The notes under the pieces: model-generated
What the model was told of the DNA's origin: nothing
The model's database searches: none
Seen by the model: the letters and a program-made list of their open reading frames with translations, nothing else
From: Phanerochaete sordida
Taxonomy: Eukaryota > Basidiomycota > Agaricomycetes > Polyporales > Phanerochaetaceae
Reading direction: 5' to 3'
Assembly (NCBI GenBank): GCA_019973155.2
Contig: BPQB01000116.1
Coordinates: forward strand, 1 to 64,000
DNA length: 64,000 nt
In this document: in pieces, positions 34,491-46,180 of the stretch
Layout: each line of letters opens with the position of its first letter
Numbering within the stretch: position 1 is the first letter of the stretch
Program-made: the position numbers and the translations under genes

Positions 34491-35086
34491 CGGCCTGTCG
34501 AGGCGGAGGACGGCTGACCTGTCCGCCCGTTCGCAGTGAAGTTGGTATCCATCCGCCAGTTGGCCGACAGCTACTCGTTCACCAACCCTCTGGCGGCACG
34601 CCGCAGCGGTTTAATGTCGATTTCCAGGCTGGTGAGAGAAAACGCCAGCCACTGTGCGTCGTACAGGACAGCGTTGAGAGCCCCGAGCCGGCGGTGTTGG
34701 AGCTCCGGTGGCCATCGAAGAGCTCGCGATCGAGCGTAGAAGTCGTCCCTAACCAGGATGCCTTCCCGATGCGGGTACGCACGGGGTAGACGCCGTGTGG
34801 TTGACGAGCCGACGTCGTGCCCCGGCCCGTCTCGAGTCCACCGGCCCCAGGAGGCGCGCAATACGCGGAAGTCAGCACCGGCAGGAGAGCCTTCCCGCGA
34901 CCTACTGCTTGAGATTCCCCAAGATGGACGAGCTCCCATTGTCCAAGTCGTATGTGGCGGCGTGCGGAAGGTAAAAGTCCAATAAATGATCGTCAATAAA
35001 TATTCCAAGAAGATACACGATACCACCCGAACCCTATGTGCGCGATAAACCAAAAGAAATCGAAGTGGGACATGTGCACGCCCCTT
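34491..35086. other. Intergenic stretch
   Basis: 3' flank of the F-box gene at 35087. Several overlapping short frames, none with motif support. Confidence 0.35.
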
Positions 35087-36422
35087 TTACGCCCGCACTC
35101 TCGACACGCCAACCACAAGCTCTGGCAAATCCTGCGGCGGCAGCCCACGCGCCAGCCTGCGCGCGTTGACCGCCCGCAGGAAGTTGCGCAGCGCGAGGCG
35201 GTCCGCCTGTTGCACGCTCAGCGCGAGCTTGACGTCCTTCCCGCGCTCGTAGCCGTAGCCCGTGATGCAGCGCTCGTATGGGCTCTGGAGCTCGAGGCGC
35301 GCGTCGCGCTCGTGCAGGCCCCAACCCGTGCGCCGGCGAGTGTGGAACGCGGTGAGGCCGGGCAGCGCGTCAGCGAGCCGTTGGTAGACCGCGGCCCACG
35401 GACGCGCCGGCGCAGGCCCCGCGAGGTGCATCGCGCACGTGTCCAGTGTGAGGGCACGCAGGCTGCGGGTGTGCGCGACGACGAAGTCTTCTGCGAGACC
35501 CGCGTCATTGAAGGTGAAGCCGCCGAGGTGCAGCGACGCGAGGCGCGGGAAGCGCAGCCACGAGAGGTCGACGGTCGGAAACTGGCCGATCGGCTGGTCG
35601 CTCGAGAGGGCGAGTGTGGTGAGCGTGCGCTGCGCGGGCTCGAGGAACCGGGCAGGCACCATCTCACTCCAGAACCACGACCACATGTCCTCGCCGCGCC
35701 GGCCCTTGAAGCGCAGCGCGTGTGCGGACAGCGTGAAGTGCTCGAGGCCGGACATGAGGGTTTTTAAGGCTTCGCCTTCGAACTCGGGGGCGGGGAAGGG
35801 GATGAAATTGTTCAGGGTGAGGGATCGCAGGCGGGGGATGCGACGTGGAGAGCTGAGCAGTCCTTGCATGATGGAGGACTGGAGCATGAAGTACTTCGAC
35901 GGGTGAGACAGGGTAATCGTTCCGTCTTCCGCGCTTTGTACGGTCTGCCAGACCATACCGGAGAAGAAGTTGAGTTCAAGCTCGGAAAGCGAGGGGAATA
36001 GGTGGAGGCGGGCCATGTTGTGTGCAAAGGCGACGCGGACTGCCTTGGATTCATCGTCCTCCTCAACTGTACGCCGGAATTAGGGGCCCGAGCAACGAAC
36101 ATGAGTCGTGTGACGCACCTGTGTTTAGCAGCTTGTTCTCCCCCGGCCCTGCCTCGCAATGTATGACTAGCTTCTTCACCAACGCTGCAAGTGAAGGGGA
36201 CTTGGAAAGTAGCCGATGACCCTGTGCGCTCTTTTGGGTGTTTGCGACATGGAATGTATCGAAGGCTCGGGGCGTCGCATAAGCGGAGAACGTGTGGTTC
36301 ACGACCCTGAGCTGCAGGAGGTCTCCGATGGAAGCGACCTCGTGGACGACAGCGCCGATGAGTTCGACTGGAAGGTCATTGAAGGTCCTGGTGGGCTTCG
36401 CAGGACGTGCTGAGGGTGTCAT
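35087..36422 (-). CDS. F-box-like protein (2)
   Basis: Two exons, 36422-36119 and 36066-35087, joined by a 52-nt GTGCGT...CAG intron in phase 1; 427 residues. The F-box start is FNDLPVELIGAVVHEVASIGDLLQLRVVNHTFSAY split over residues 13-48, followed by FDTFHV. Later regions have LRR-like strands such as FPSLSELELNFFSG, IPRLRSLTLNNFIPFP, FPRLASLHLGGFTF and LRALTLDTCAMHL. An SCF-type substrate adaptor is the inferred role; the target is unknown. Ends naturally in a basic tail. Confidence 0.82.
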
Positions 36423-37112
36423 GGTGAGGGGTCTTAGTAAGGAGGTTAATGCGGAGGTGAACGAAGGCTCGAGGCAGACGGCGGTGGTGGGGATGTGGTG
36501 GTCTGGGACAGGATCTGCGGTAGCTCCTGTAGGCTCGCACGGAAAACTTTGAATATGTAGTGAAACTGACTCTTGGTGTGGACCCGTCTAGACTGCCCCT
36601 TACTGAGCTCCGAGGCTGGACCCACGAGGATCTACAGAGCCTCGTCCAATCACATCACTCCAAGGGCCGGCTGCGGTAGTTACTACTCTCGGTGCCAAGG
36701 AGGCAGCGCATTCCAGACAGCAGAACGGTGATAGGAATGCGGGTCTGGATGAACTGGAAGATGGCGGTTGAGGACAAGAGGTGCGAGACCTCGACTTGGA
36801 ACAACGCAACGGGCAAATGATGTGATTGAAGAGCTTTCCATTTTAGGCAACTTTACCACGGACATTAAGAGGTCGTCCTGAACTCAGGGACCTCCAGATG
36901 CTTTCAGGAGCCCCTTCATCTCTCGCCACGACCTTCTGCAGGATACCTTCCTTCGGTCGTCCAACGAGACGAGTCGTGGACGAGGTCAACTCCGTTTTCC
37001 TCATTGGCGCGCAAGGCTTTGCCAGCGCCGAGCGGAATACAAGACTTTGCTCCGAACCAGCTTCCCTCAGCGAGCTCATTCCGCCGCGCGCAGGTGTTTG
37101 AGCCTCGGGAGC
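36423..37112. other. Divergent promoter region
   Basis: About 0.7 kb between the F-box gene (minus) and the 37113 gene (plus). The downstream frame stays open upstream of 37113 as far as 37047, so its start could be earlier. No other feature is clear. Confidence 0.4.
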
Positions 37113-37748
37113 ATGGGTCAAGGTACTCCTCCGCCATGTCCTGTCGAGCTGAGCTTTGCAGGCCCAGATGACAGCCTCACCAACTTCGAGGGGATGTACG
37201 AAATCCCTGGCCTGATCGTCAGAATTGAAACGGCCACCCCTCCGCCGGGGTCAGCCCCAGGGTCACCCTCGCAGGCCATGGACCGCTCCATGCTTCGTGC
37301 ACCTCGTTCTGCACGCAGAACTCTCCCCGCTCCGATACCTCTGCCAGCGCAGCCCACGGTCATTACCTTGACGTTCCCAGAAGATCTCCCGGGTGCCAAT
37401 CCCAGCTTCAGCACCGTGTCGTCGCCGTACGCGAGTGCGCTAGATACTGTGGAACCATCAATACCTCCGCCGCCACTCTGTAAGTAGTCGTGCTTATATC
37501 CATGGGGACGCGCCTCACATACCGGCACAGTTCGTCCTACAACCTTCTGGCGGAACGCGAAACGCTCCGGCGTGACTGGTTCATCTTACTCGCCCGGTAC
37601 CTACGTCGTCCGTCGGTCAACATTCTTGGCGGCAGGGCTCTCCCTCGACAACCCCGTATCTGACTTGTCGGCCTTTGGCGTCGAGTCTCGCGTCGGCTTC
37701 GTTGTCCTACCTCCGGACACCGACATCGAACTAGCTCCTAGAGTCTGA
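37113..37748 (+). CDS. Unknown protein, stop codon overlaps next gene's start
   Basis: Two exons, 37113-37479 and 37531-37748, with a 51-nt GTAAGT...CAG intron; 194 residues. The start is set at MGQGTPPPCPVELSFAG, but the frame is open back to 37047. The middle is Pro/Ser-rich. The second exon encodes an ordered-looking segment: TFWRNAKRSGVTGSSYSPG, TYVVRRSTFLAAGLSLDN and RVGFVVLPPDTDIELAP. No family recognised. Its TGA (37746-37748) shares the A with the ATG of the next gene, giving TGATG. Coding status rests on the clean splice and codon character, so confidence is moderate. Confidence 0.5.
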
Positions 37749-39499
37749 TGCTGCGCCACCATTGCCTTCTCCTCCTCCTCTCCTTCGGGACGTTCAGTGC
37801 TGCCAACGGCGGCAATGCGGCAACCTCGGCCTTAGCGCCGCGACAAGACCCGTGGTGGCCATACGGTCCTTACAGCCAGTGGGGCGTCGCCAACGCGCCG
37901 ACCTCCACTCCCAATACCCCTGCTACTGATACCCCTAACGTTATTGCTGCTCCACCAAACACTCTGCTATCCTCAGCGCCAGCTCTCGCTGTCGCATCGT
38001 CATCTCTGCTCCCGACATCAACCATAATTGAGCAACCATCCGCGACCGACACTGCCTCCATGACCACGATCACAGCGCTTCCGGCCGCGAGCACACCCGC
38101 AAAGCGCAACAGACAGCCCGCCGCCAACAGCTTCAACATCGCGTACCTCTCCCCGATCTTCGCGCTGGCCGGAGCCATCGCTGGTGCACTGTTCGCGTGG
38201 GCGATCCTTCGTCTCTGCCGGCGACGCACCGGCCTCTGGGAGCCCAAGCTCAAAGCGGGTCCTGCGTACGTGCCCACCGCGGCGCGTCCGGACAGCACCC
38301 CAGGCGACGCTGTCTCACAGACCTCTGAAGCGCGCTCCTCCGACGCTTTTTTAGACCCGGGGAGGGCACCCCAGCCCTCCCGCGCCTCCAGCAAGACGTC
38401 TAGCCACTGGCTCGTGCGCGCGTTCTCCGCGCACCACCGCTCGCCCGCCACCGCCGACGCCGAGCGCGGCAGCCCGTGCGCTGCCGAGGACGACCCGTTC
38501 CTCGCGCCCCCAAGCGTCCCGCGCGGCGTGTCCCCGGGCCTCACACCGGAGCGCCGCTTCGAGCTCATGCGCACGCCCGACGTGCTGAGCGAGGACGAGG
38601 AGCTCGACGCCGCGCCCTGGGACACGCTCCGCCACAAGAGCATCCGCCGCGGCATCCTCGCGCGCCTCCACGACAGTCCCAGCGTGCGCGCGCAGCACCG
38701 CCGTGGACACGCGCGCCACGACTCAGACGTCACGCTCGAGCAGGCACGCCTCGCAGCGCAGGGCGCGCACTCGCCCGCACGCGGGCGGCCCCTCGTGCGC
38801 ACGGACAGCGGCGCAACCACGGCATCGACGCCGCGCTCGAGCGGCCCCGGCTTCCGCCTCGTCGAGGAGGACCCCGCCGAGCGGCGCACGAGCATCCTCG
38901 GCGTCGACGTCGCGCTGCCCTGGCGCACCTCGCGCGCGTCCTCACGCGCGGGCACACGCGACACCCTCACCGCGCTCCCGCAGCGCGCATCCTCGGCCGA
39001 CCGCCGCGCGCGCAGCCCCGCCAAGTCGCGCATCGTCGAGATGCTCGGGACGCCGGGCACGCCGAGCCGCACACGGCACCCAGTCTCGTCCCCGCTCGCC
39101 GCCGCGTCGCCCCCGCCGCTCCCGCGCGTCGACTCGCGCGTGCTCCCGAGCAGCCCCCCGCGCATCGCGTCGCCGCCGCTCGAGGCGCAGCTCTTCTTCG
39201 CACCGCTCGGTGCGTTCGATGGGCCGCCCACCCTCGAAGTCACCGCGCCGTCGTCCTCGTCGTCCTCGTCGCGCTCGCCGGAGCGTCACCACACGCAGCT
39301 CGCGCGCACGCCGAAGCACCTCGCGCGCAAGGCGCCGCTGCGCCAGGAGCCGGGCGCGCGGTTTGTGTCGCCGCCGCCGGCGCTGGGAGAGCGTGCGCTC
39401 GACCGGGTGGACCAGATCCTTGCGGTGTCGTGGAGTGCGAGGGACCTGAGGGGCGAGGAGCGTGTGAAGAGCCCGACGATGTTCGGTGCGGTTGGGTGA
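37748..39499 (+). CDS. Type I single-pass membrane protein with long disordered tail
   Basis: Single exon, 583 residues. A strong signal peptide (MLRHHCLLLLLSFGTFSAA) is followed by a ~110-residue Ser/Thr/Pro-rich outer segment, one transmembrane helix at about residues 134-157 (YLSPIFALAGAIAGALFAWAI), then the stop-transfer LCRRR. The ~420-residue cytoplasmic part is rich in Ser, Arg and Pro, with acidic DVLSEDEELDAAPWDTLR and C-terminal LDRVDQILAVSWSARDL, which may be a conserved binding segment. The plan is that of fungal cell-surface sensors or mucin-like receptors, but no cysteine-rich WSC-type head is present. The frame upstream is closed by a TAG at 37739, so the start is secure. Confidence 0.75.
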   Translation: MLRHHCLLLLLSFGTFSAANGGNAATSALAPRQDPWWPYGPYSQWGVANAPTSTPNTPATDTPNVIAAPPNTLLSSAPALAVASSSLLPTSTIIEQPSATDTASMTTITALPAASTPAKRNRQPAANSFNIAYLSPIFALAGAIAGALFAWAILRLCRRRTGLWEPKLKAGPAYVPTAARPDSTPGDAVSQTSEARSSDAFLDPGRAPQPSRASSKTSSHWLVRAFSAHHRSPATADAERGSPCAAEDDPFLAPPSVPRGVSPGLTPERRFELMRTPDVLSEDEELDAAPWDTLRHKSIRRGILARLHDSPSVRAQHRRGHARHDSDVTLEQARLAAQGAHSPARGRPLVRTDSGATTASTPRSSGPGFRLVEEDPAERRTSILGVDVALPWRTSRASSRAGTRDTLTALPQRASSADRRARSPAKSRIVEMLGTPGTPSRTRHPVSSPLAAASPPPLPRVDSRVLPSSPPRIASPPLEAQLFFAPLGAFDGPPTLEVTAPSSSSSSSRSPERHHTQLARTPKHLARKAPLRQEPGARFVSPPPALGERALDRVDQILAVSWSARDLRGEERVKSPTMFGAVG

Positions 39500-39874
39500 A
39501 CGGCACGACTGGACGATTGGACTTTCGATGCGTGATGATGGACTGTGACCTTTGAACGAGGACTTGCGATTGAACAGTTTGCTCTATCTATCATTCAAGC
39601 GTATCGTTCTCCGTATCTTACCTTCTCTGTATCTAGTCGACGGGCACCTAACTGTCTGCTACTGAGCCCAGTGGTGGCGACCTGTCAGAACTGGAAGCGT
39701 GCTGGAGAATCAAGCTGAAGTGCAATGTATGCGGCCTTCCACGATTTCTCATTGGTGTGTCATATGACCCCGAAGATACTTGCGGGAGTGCCTTCAGTCG
39801 CAGTGTCAGCGAGGAAGAAATATTAAATGTTAAACTAAGATAGGCCGCTTAAAGGTGGAAACCTCTCCCAGTAT
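39500..39874. other. Short convergent intergenic stretch
   Basis: 3' flanks of the membrane-protein gene and the terpene-synthase-like gene. Nothing else seen. Confidence 0.4.
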
Positions 39875-40940
39875 TCACGCCTCTCCTCCCTCCTCATCCT
39901 CATCTGACTCCTTTGGCAGCAGAAACACCCATCCAAACGCCTTGACATCCTCGCCCTTGCCCATGAAGTACCTCTCACACTCGTACACCCAGTGCGCCGT
40001 CCCCACAGCGCCGTCCCGCAGACCGACGACGTATACACGGACGTCGCGGTCTGTATATGGCCCCCAAGAGCACTGCGCAAGGGTAGCCTCGTGTACGAGG
40101 AACTGCGCGATGAGCTCCTTGACGCGCTCGCCAGCGCGGCGCATCGCCGCCTGCAGACTGATGCCATTCTCCGTGCTGAGTACGCTGACGACGTTGTAGG
40201 GGTCGTCCGCGGCCTGCTGGGTGTTGTAGGATGCTATTTCCTGTATATATGCGCTTCAATCAAAGCTCTGGCGCACGCATATATGCACGCCGGCGTACGT
40301 GGATCCAGATCATCAAGTCGACGGTGACCTCGCGCAGCTGCGCTAGCGGCCGCGCCGCGGACACGTCCTCCGGCAGGTCGAGCCCCTCCGCGTACTCGAC
40401 GAGCGCAAGACCCATCGCGAAGCCGGAGGAGCGCCGCGCCCACGCCATGTACGCGTCCACGCTCATCAACGTCTCTGCACTCTTCCCCGAGTCAAGATTC
40501 GCCGCCTCAAAGGCCGCGAGGTGCTCCTGGAAGCGCGCCTGCCACGCCTTCGACGTCGTCCGACAGAACTGCGCCCAGAGCCTGCACCTCCCTCGGTCAG
40601 CGCCCACATCCGCACTGTTGTTCGGACCCACTCACCCCGCCCAGGTCTTGCGCGACCCCTCCCCGACGCCGCGGTCCCACCAGTGCACGAGGAGCGCGAG
40701 GAACTGCGCCGCGCGCACGACCTGCGGGTGGTCCGCGGTGGGCAGGCACAGCGCCGCGAGCAGGCCAAGGCGCAGCCCGGGGAGCCGTTCGCGTTCGCGC
40801 GCGGAGAGGAAGCCCGCGGAGGCGGCCCACGCGAGCGCGTCGGCGGTCGCGGCGCGGCAGTGTGTGTTCGTGCGCAGCTTGAAGTGCGGGAGGAAAAGCG
40901 CAGGGAGGTCTGGGATCTGGTAGCTCGAGGGGCCGGACAT
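39875..40940 (-). CDS. Terpene-synthase-like protein with degenerate metal-binding motifs
   Basis: Three exons, 40940-40636, 40581-40299 and 40240-39875; phases close to 317 residues, the usual length for basidiomycete sesquiterpene synthases. Family landmarks: IPDLPALFLPHF start, SVDAYMAWARRSSG, EGLDLPEDV, VDLMIWI, a helix AMRRAGERVKELIAQFL, and C-terminal WVYECERYFMG, matching the WSFESERYF region with its RY pair. The second intron splits the NSE motif at the place common in this family. The two Mg-binding motifs are broken: the aspartate-rich motif reads HWWDRGVGEG instead of DDxxD/E, and the NSE triad reads HEIASYNTQ instead of NDxxSxxxE. Either a pseudoenzyme or one with altered chemistry. 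The frame is intact with no stops. Confidence 0.85.
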
Positions 40941-41375
40941 GGACGTCGTTCAGTGGGGCGAGGGCATGGGCGGGCGGTGCTGGCCGTTGAGCAGACGGCG
41001 GCCGCACGAGGCGGCCTCATGTCCGCCGCCGCTGTTGGCTTGACGTCTTCGTGTCGTGAAAGGAACTCCACGCGCCGCCGGGCCCAGCGGGCGCCGCAGG
41101 ACAGATCTGGAACGTTTGGATATTGAACATCCTCAATTACATCCATTTGTATAAGTACACAGTGGTACAACCGGAATTTGTCCCGATAGAACAGATACAG
41201 GAGTGTAGGTCTAGTATAGCGGCTGCGACGACGACAGAGCGCAACAGACACGGGCGATGGCGGATCAGATGTAGAAAGCGAGATAACCTCCGACGACTGT
41301 TGGACAAGAAAGCGGATATTATTATGGTGGTGCTCCCGAGACGACAGCTGGGCGCAGCCCGGGAGCGAGCAGGGT
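40941..41375. other. Intergenic stretch
   Basis: Promoter side of the terpene-synthase-like gene and 3' flank of the transcription-factor gene. No other feature seen. Confidence 0.4.
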
Positions 41376-44300
41376 TCATGCGACCCCTGCGGCTTGGTAC
41401 GTGTTGAAGGTATGGTGGATGCCCGGGATCCCCTGCTGGTACGGGTCGCCCGACTGCGAGGGAGCCCACTGGTTCTGGAATCTGCGGAGGGCGTCAGCAA
41501 CGGTACTTGAGAGTAGAAACGTCGAGCATACCCAGGCGTCATCATGTCGTTCCAGTACGCCGGCGACTTGAGGATCCTCAGCGCGCCAAGCATCTCGTCC
41601 TCGGAGCCCATGCTCGTGTCGAAGTCGAGGATCTGACCAGCGTCCGCAGTGTAGGTGGCCTCGGGTTCGTAGATGGGCTCGTTCGGGATGCTCTCCGGCG
41701 ATGAGCGCGAGTGACCCATGCCGTGGCCTTCCGTCGGGCCGTGGGACGCGACCGAGAATACCTGCTGCGACGGCCCGCCCTGCGTCTGCTGCTGTGGGCT
41801 GGCGGAGCCCGCGTGGAACTGATGCTCCTGCGGTGGAGGCGGCTGCGTGTGCAGACGGCCCGTGGTGGCGACGTCGCGCTTGTACCGGGAGAGAAGGCCG
41901 GTGAGGAAGCGAGCGTGGAGGCGCGGCGTGTGCCTCTCGTCGATGGCGATCTCCGGGGACTGCAGGGTCTGAATGAGGCGATGAATCAGCTGGAAGATTT
42001 CATCTTCTTGCTGCTTGTTGATCAGGTTTAGGCTCGTGAACTCTGGCTTGAGAAGCTGCAGGTGGGAATCAATGAGTACACGGTCGGCATACAACATTGA
42101 TACGGTCCCACCTTGAGCAAGAACGCCGCGGCGAAAGTGCCGAAAATGAAATGGCTGTCAGGAGCATAACGCATGAATCCAGATGGCGCAACGCTGTCGA
42201 CCATTGACGAGATGACAGCCTTCGCAGCTTGGAAGCACTGCGGGCCCTGCATCAGCATGTGTTGGACGTCAGGATGCAATTCGGCTGACCTTGTCAACAA
42301 ACAGTCGATCGCTTGCTTGCATATGACGACGGAAAGCTTGCTGGCAGCCGAATGACCACATCACCAAGCGGGAGTAGTTGGTGAAGCTAGACGATGTGAG
42401 CGACGATAACAACACCTAGGAGCCACACTTACAATGGCAGCAAACTGGCACGGAACGCGCATGAAGGGTCTAGTTGCGCCTTGAGCGGAAGTCGCATCAA
42501 GGCAAGTGCTGGTACGTACCAGTCATATCGGACTCGGTGGCAAACCGTCGAGTCCAGTCTTCGAAGTAGCGGGTCAGTTCATCGTCGTACTGGGTAGTGA
42601 GCGCCACGAAGTCCAGCGACTGTGAAAGGTGTGAGAGAGCGAAAGTCTTCGAGCTCGCTACTGACCTCGTCGAGACCCGTAGGAGAGTCGGGGTTGTGGA
42701 ACACCTGCTCGTGGAACTTCGCGACGATGCGCAGCATGGAGGTGTATGCACAGAGGCCAATGTCGTACTGCTTATGTGATGGGTCAGACAGGGCCGCTGC
42801 CGCAGAAAATGAGCCTACCGGATGGTTGTACGGAGACTGCTTGTACCAGTCGTCCGAGCGGCGTACGATGCTGCCGACGGTCAGTTTCTGCGAAGGTATT
42901 GCAAAGGGCGGAATGAACGTACAAGTCCTCCTTGATCGTGGAGTGCTTCCCAAATTGCGTAGCCGTCGAGCGGTCGAGGTTATAGCAGTTCAACCACACG
43001 CGGACACGGTTGATGACCTCGCGTTCCTGCATCTCCGTGGTAGGCGCCGCTGACGGAAGGACGTGCAGGTTCAGGTCGGTCGCAATCCGGATGGCGAGGC
43101 CGGTGTACAGCCAGCCGCGGTCCTCCTCCCAGCGCCGCGCTGGCACGCCATATATACTGAGAATAATGTAGGCCTGGGCGAGCTCGACCGACTTCCAGCC
43201 GGTGATCAGTGCGTTCGCAGCGGCGTGCTTCGCGAAGTGCATCGCGATCGGGTAGATCTCGGACTTCTCCCTGTAGTAACGCGAGGAGACAGCGCATACT
43301 GGAACAAAATCAGTGAAGGTCATCGAGGAATGTGGGGGGTACTTGCCTACGGTGAACAGGAAGGGACAACGCTGGAAGGTGGTCGCTGGGGTGTGAAGAA
43401 CAGGATCCAGGACAGAGACATGGCACTACGCGCGGGTCAGACGCCGCACACAGGCTCGGAAATAGGCTCTTACGTTGAGTCGCGCGAAGAAACTGCGGAA
43501 CCATAGTGAGTATAGGCGTGTACAACTGGCCCAAACAGAGCACTCACATCTCAAACAACTTGTCCACGTCCTCGGGTGTCACCAAGCCGTGCACCAAGAT
43601 CTCGGGTGGGCTGTCCTTCTGGATTATCCTGGCCCTGATATTCAAATCGTGTGCCGGACCTGAGGACTGCATTAAGCCACTATCGGCGGTGTCACGCGAC
43701 GGTACCCACCAGGCATGAAGTAGGTGTCGTTCGCGACGCCCTGAGAAGATGCGCGTTGCATGAACCATTCCAATCAGGCGGGGTGCGAAACGGCGGCACT
43801 CACGACGTTGTCATCGTCGGTCTCGTCCTCGTCCTTGACCGCCTTCTTGCCCTTGCCCCCGCGCGGCTTGCTGCTGAGCGCGAGCTCCGCGATAAGCCCG
43901 AGCGGGACCTCGGAGCTCGGCAGGCTCTGGTTCTTCTCGTCCTCCTCGACCTTGACGGTGCCGCCGGTGCTGCCGCGCTCGGTGGGCTCGTCGTGCTCCT
44001 CGTTCTCCGACTCGGACTCTTCCTCGGTCGCGCTCTCCTGCTCGCCACGCGAGCCGAGGCCAAAGGCGCCCGGGCCTGCTGAACCTCCGGCGGTGCGGAC
44101 GCTGTGCTCGAGCCGATCGAGCCAGGCGAGCACGTTCTTGTTGTTCTGGTCTGATGGCGATGTGGCCATCCGATAGGACTCGATGCTTAGCGGCGTGGCT
44201 AGATAGGGGTTGTGCAGCTGCCGGCGACAGATTGCACGGTGTGTGCCCAAGTCAGCCTCGTCCGACAATAAGCTGCTGCGCACGCACCTGCTTCAGCAGC

Positions 44301-46180
44301 GACTCGATGATCGCATCCTTCTGACGTATCTGCGCGAGCAGATATTCCCGTTTGCTGGTTTCGGAAGGTTGTACGGTAAGTTCATCAGTCGTATCGTCCG
44401 CATGAGAGCTCATCTCGAACGCGAGAAACAGGCGGAACACGCAGAGGGTCTGCGGGCTCTCCTCTGGCCCGGCTGCCCGCCTTAATAGGGCCGCACTGCA
44501 TTACGGGGAAACGCCCGCAGGCGCTGGAATGGACGGTAGAAAACTTACTTGGGTGCGTTTCGAGGCTTGCGGCCCTCGACGACACAAATGTGTCCGCTCG
44601 TCTTGCACCGCGCGCACATGGTCTCGCCTGCCGGGAAAAAGCATCTCATCTACGCAAGGGGGCGGCGCACGGAACGGACAGGTTCCAAGGGTCTGACAGT
44701 GAGCACGAGACAAATTGCACGCGGAAGAACGCACCTTGAGCTTTTTGCAGTGCGTACATGCGCCTGGACTATGGACGCCCACGCAGTCGCGGACACGGTT
44801 GGCCACAGAGGGCAGCCACGAGAGACGGTGGACCCGGGGAGTACAGATCGCCGGAGGGCAGACCGTGCATGGGTGGACAGTCGCGCCGGTAGGCAGTCCG
44901 GTGTTCCGCCAGGGGTTCATGTATCGAGACAGGGAAATATCCATTCAGGGATGCCAAGGTGTGGTGCATGTCAGGTCCAGTGTCGATGCGCGAGTAGGAG
45001 TGATGAGTGCAGATGTCTCAATTAGCGGCAGTCCCGAGAAGATGATATAGAGGACGCACAGTCTGGACGCGTTCCCATCCGGACCCTTCAGCGGGGGAAC
45101 AGCAGCCCCATAGTACTCGTCCTCGCTGCCGCTTTCCTCCTCTACGTTCTTTCGCGCCCGCTTCTTCGTTGGCTTCCGTACCGGCGCTGGCGCCTGCGAC
45201 ACCTGCGGCTCCGGTCGCGGTGCAATCAGAGGCTGCCTCGGAGGGTGAGGCGCCGAGGCGTTCGACGTGGTCGCTTGAGGTGGCGGGCGGTCGTCACTAG
45301 TGTCGCGCGATGACGGAGTGGACGGAAGACCGGAATGCTGGGACGACGGCGTGAAGCTATCGCCGCCGGCACCGGGTACTGTGCCAGCTGAGGGTATGCC
45401 ATACTCGAACGTGAAATCCTGCCCGAGCGGTGCATGACTGCTCGCAGAGTTCGGCAAGGATGCTGGCTGCTGGCTGTACGGGAGTTGCATGCCGGCCATG
45501 CTAGGGTCGTGCAGGGAAGCATATTGGGGAGATATTTGCGGCTGATACGCGGCGTGGAGCGCAGCCTGGTCGGGGATGGACTGCTGAACCACAGGTTGCA
45601 GATAATGTTGCTGCGAATGGCTACGCCCAGCTTGCCGAGGGTCCTGAGGACTCCGCTGAGGCTCGAAGCGCGCCTGAGAGTAGTCCTGCGCGTAGGAATC
45701 TTGTTGAGGCAGATGTGCCGGTGTCATGTACGGCGCGGCGAAGCGGTACTGATTCTGCATCGGCTGTTGCATGGCGCTCGTGTTCATGGACGCTGGCATT
45801 GAACTTGGCTGCGGCGGCGGATGAGACTCGGCGTATGGCATTTGAAGCATGGGCTGCGCTTGCTGGTGTTCCGACGGATATGGGTAGTGCATCTGTGTGT
45901 TGTAGCTCTCTACCCACTGCTGATAGCCTCCCGAGTCCTGAGCTACCGACTGCGCCTGGTCAGGCTCGTAGTAGTACGGGGTCAACATCGGATTCGATGT
46001 CGACGATGACGGTTGCTCAGAGAGGGGGACGTGCGAACTGTTTGGGCTCTGGTTGTGGGGTGATGGTTGTCGCAGGGCGGAGGAAGGAACAGACGGATTC
46101 CACTGCGCGTTGCCTTGATATTGGCCAGGAGCTGTGGGGCGTTCCATGCATAACGAAGGGAAGGACAGGGAGTCAATCAT
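41376..46180 (-). CDS. Zn2Cys6 fungal-specific transcription factor
   Basis: A multi-exon gene; the first exon is about 46180-45060 and the stop is at 41376, but the middle exon chain is only partly resolved. Residues 1-370 are Gln/Pro/Ser-rich, then a basic run PVRKPTKKRARK. The binuclear zinc cluster is split by introns: ACTHCKKLKVR near 44750 and MCARCKTSGHICVVEGRKPR near 44600, followed by SKREYLLAQIRQKDAIIESL, the coiled-coil linker. An acidic Ser-rich stretch and the KNVLAWLDRLE segment follow. The fungal-specific middle homology region lies at about 43.3-42.5 kb: AKHAAANALITGWKSVE, RRWEEDRGWLYTGLAIRIA, DLNLHV, VRVWLNCYNLDR. The C-terminus ends HHTFNTYQAAGVA. It binds CGG-type DNA sites as a dimer by family knowledge; the regulon is unknown. 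A start at 46147 is also possible. Confidence 0.82.

Noticed and set aside
38476..39555. 359-codon plus frame inside the type I membrane protein gene
   Set aside because: Shifted-frame shadow of the GC-rich tail: His/Arg/Ala-rich and lacking any motif.
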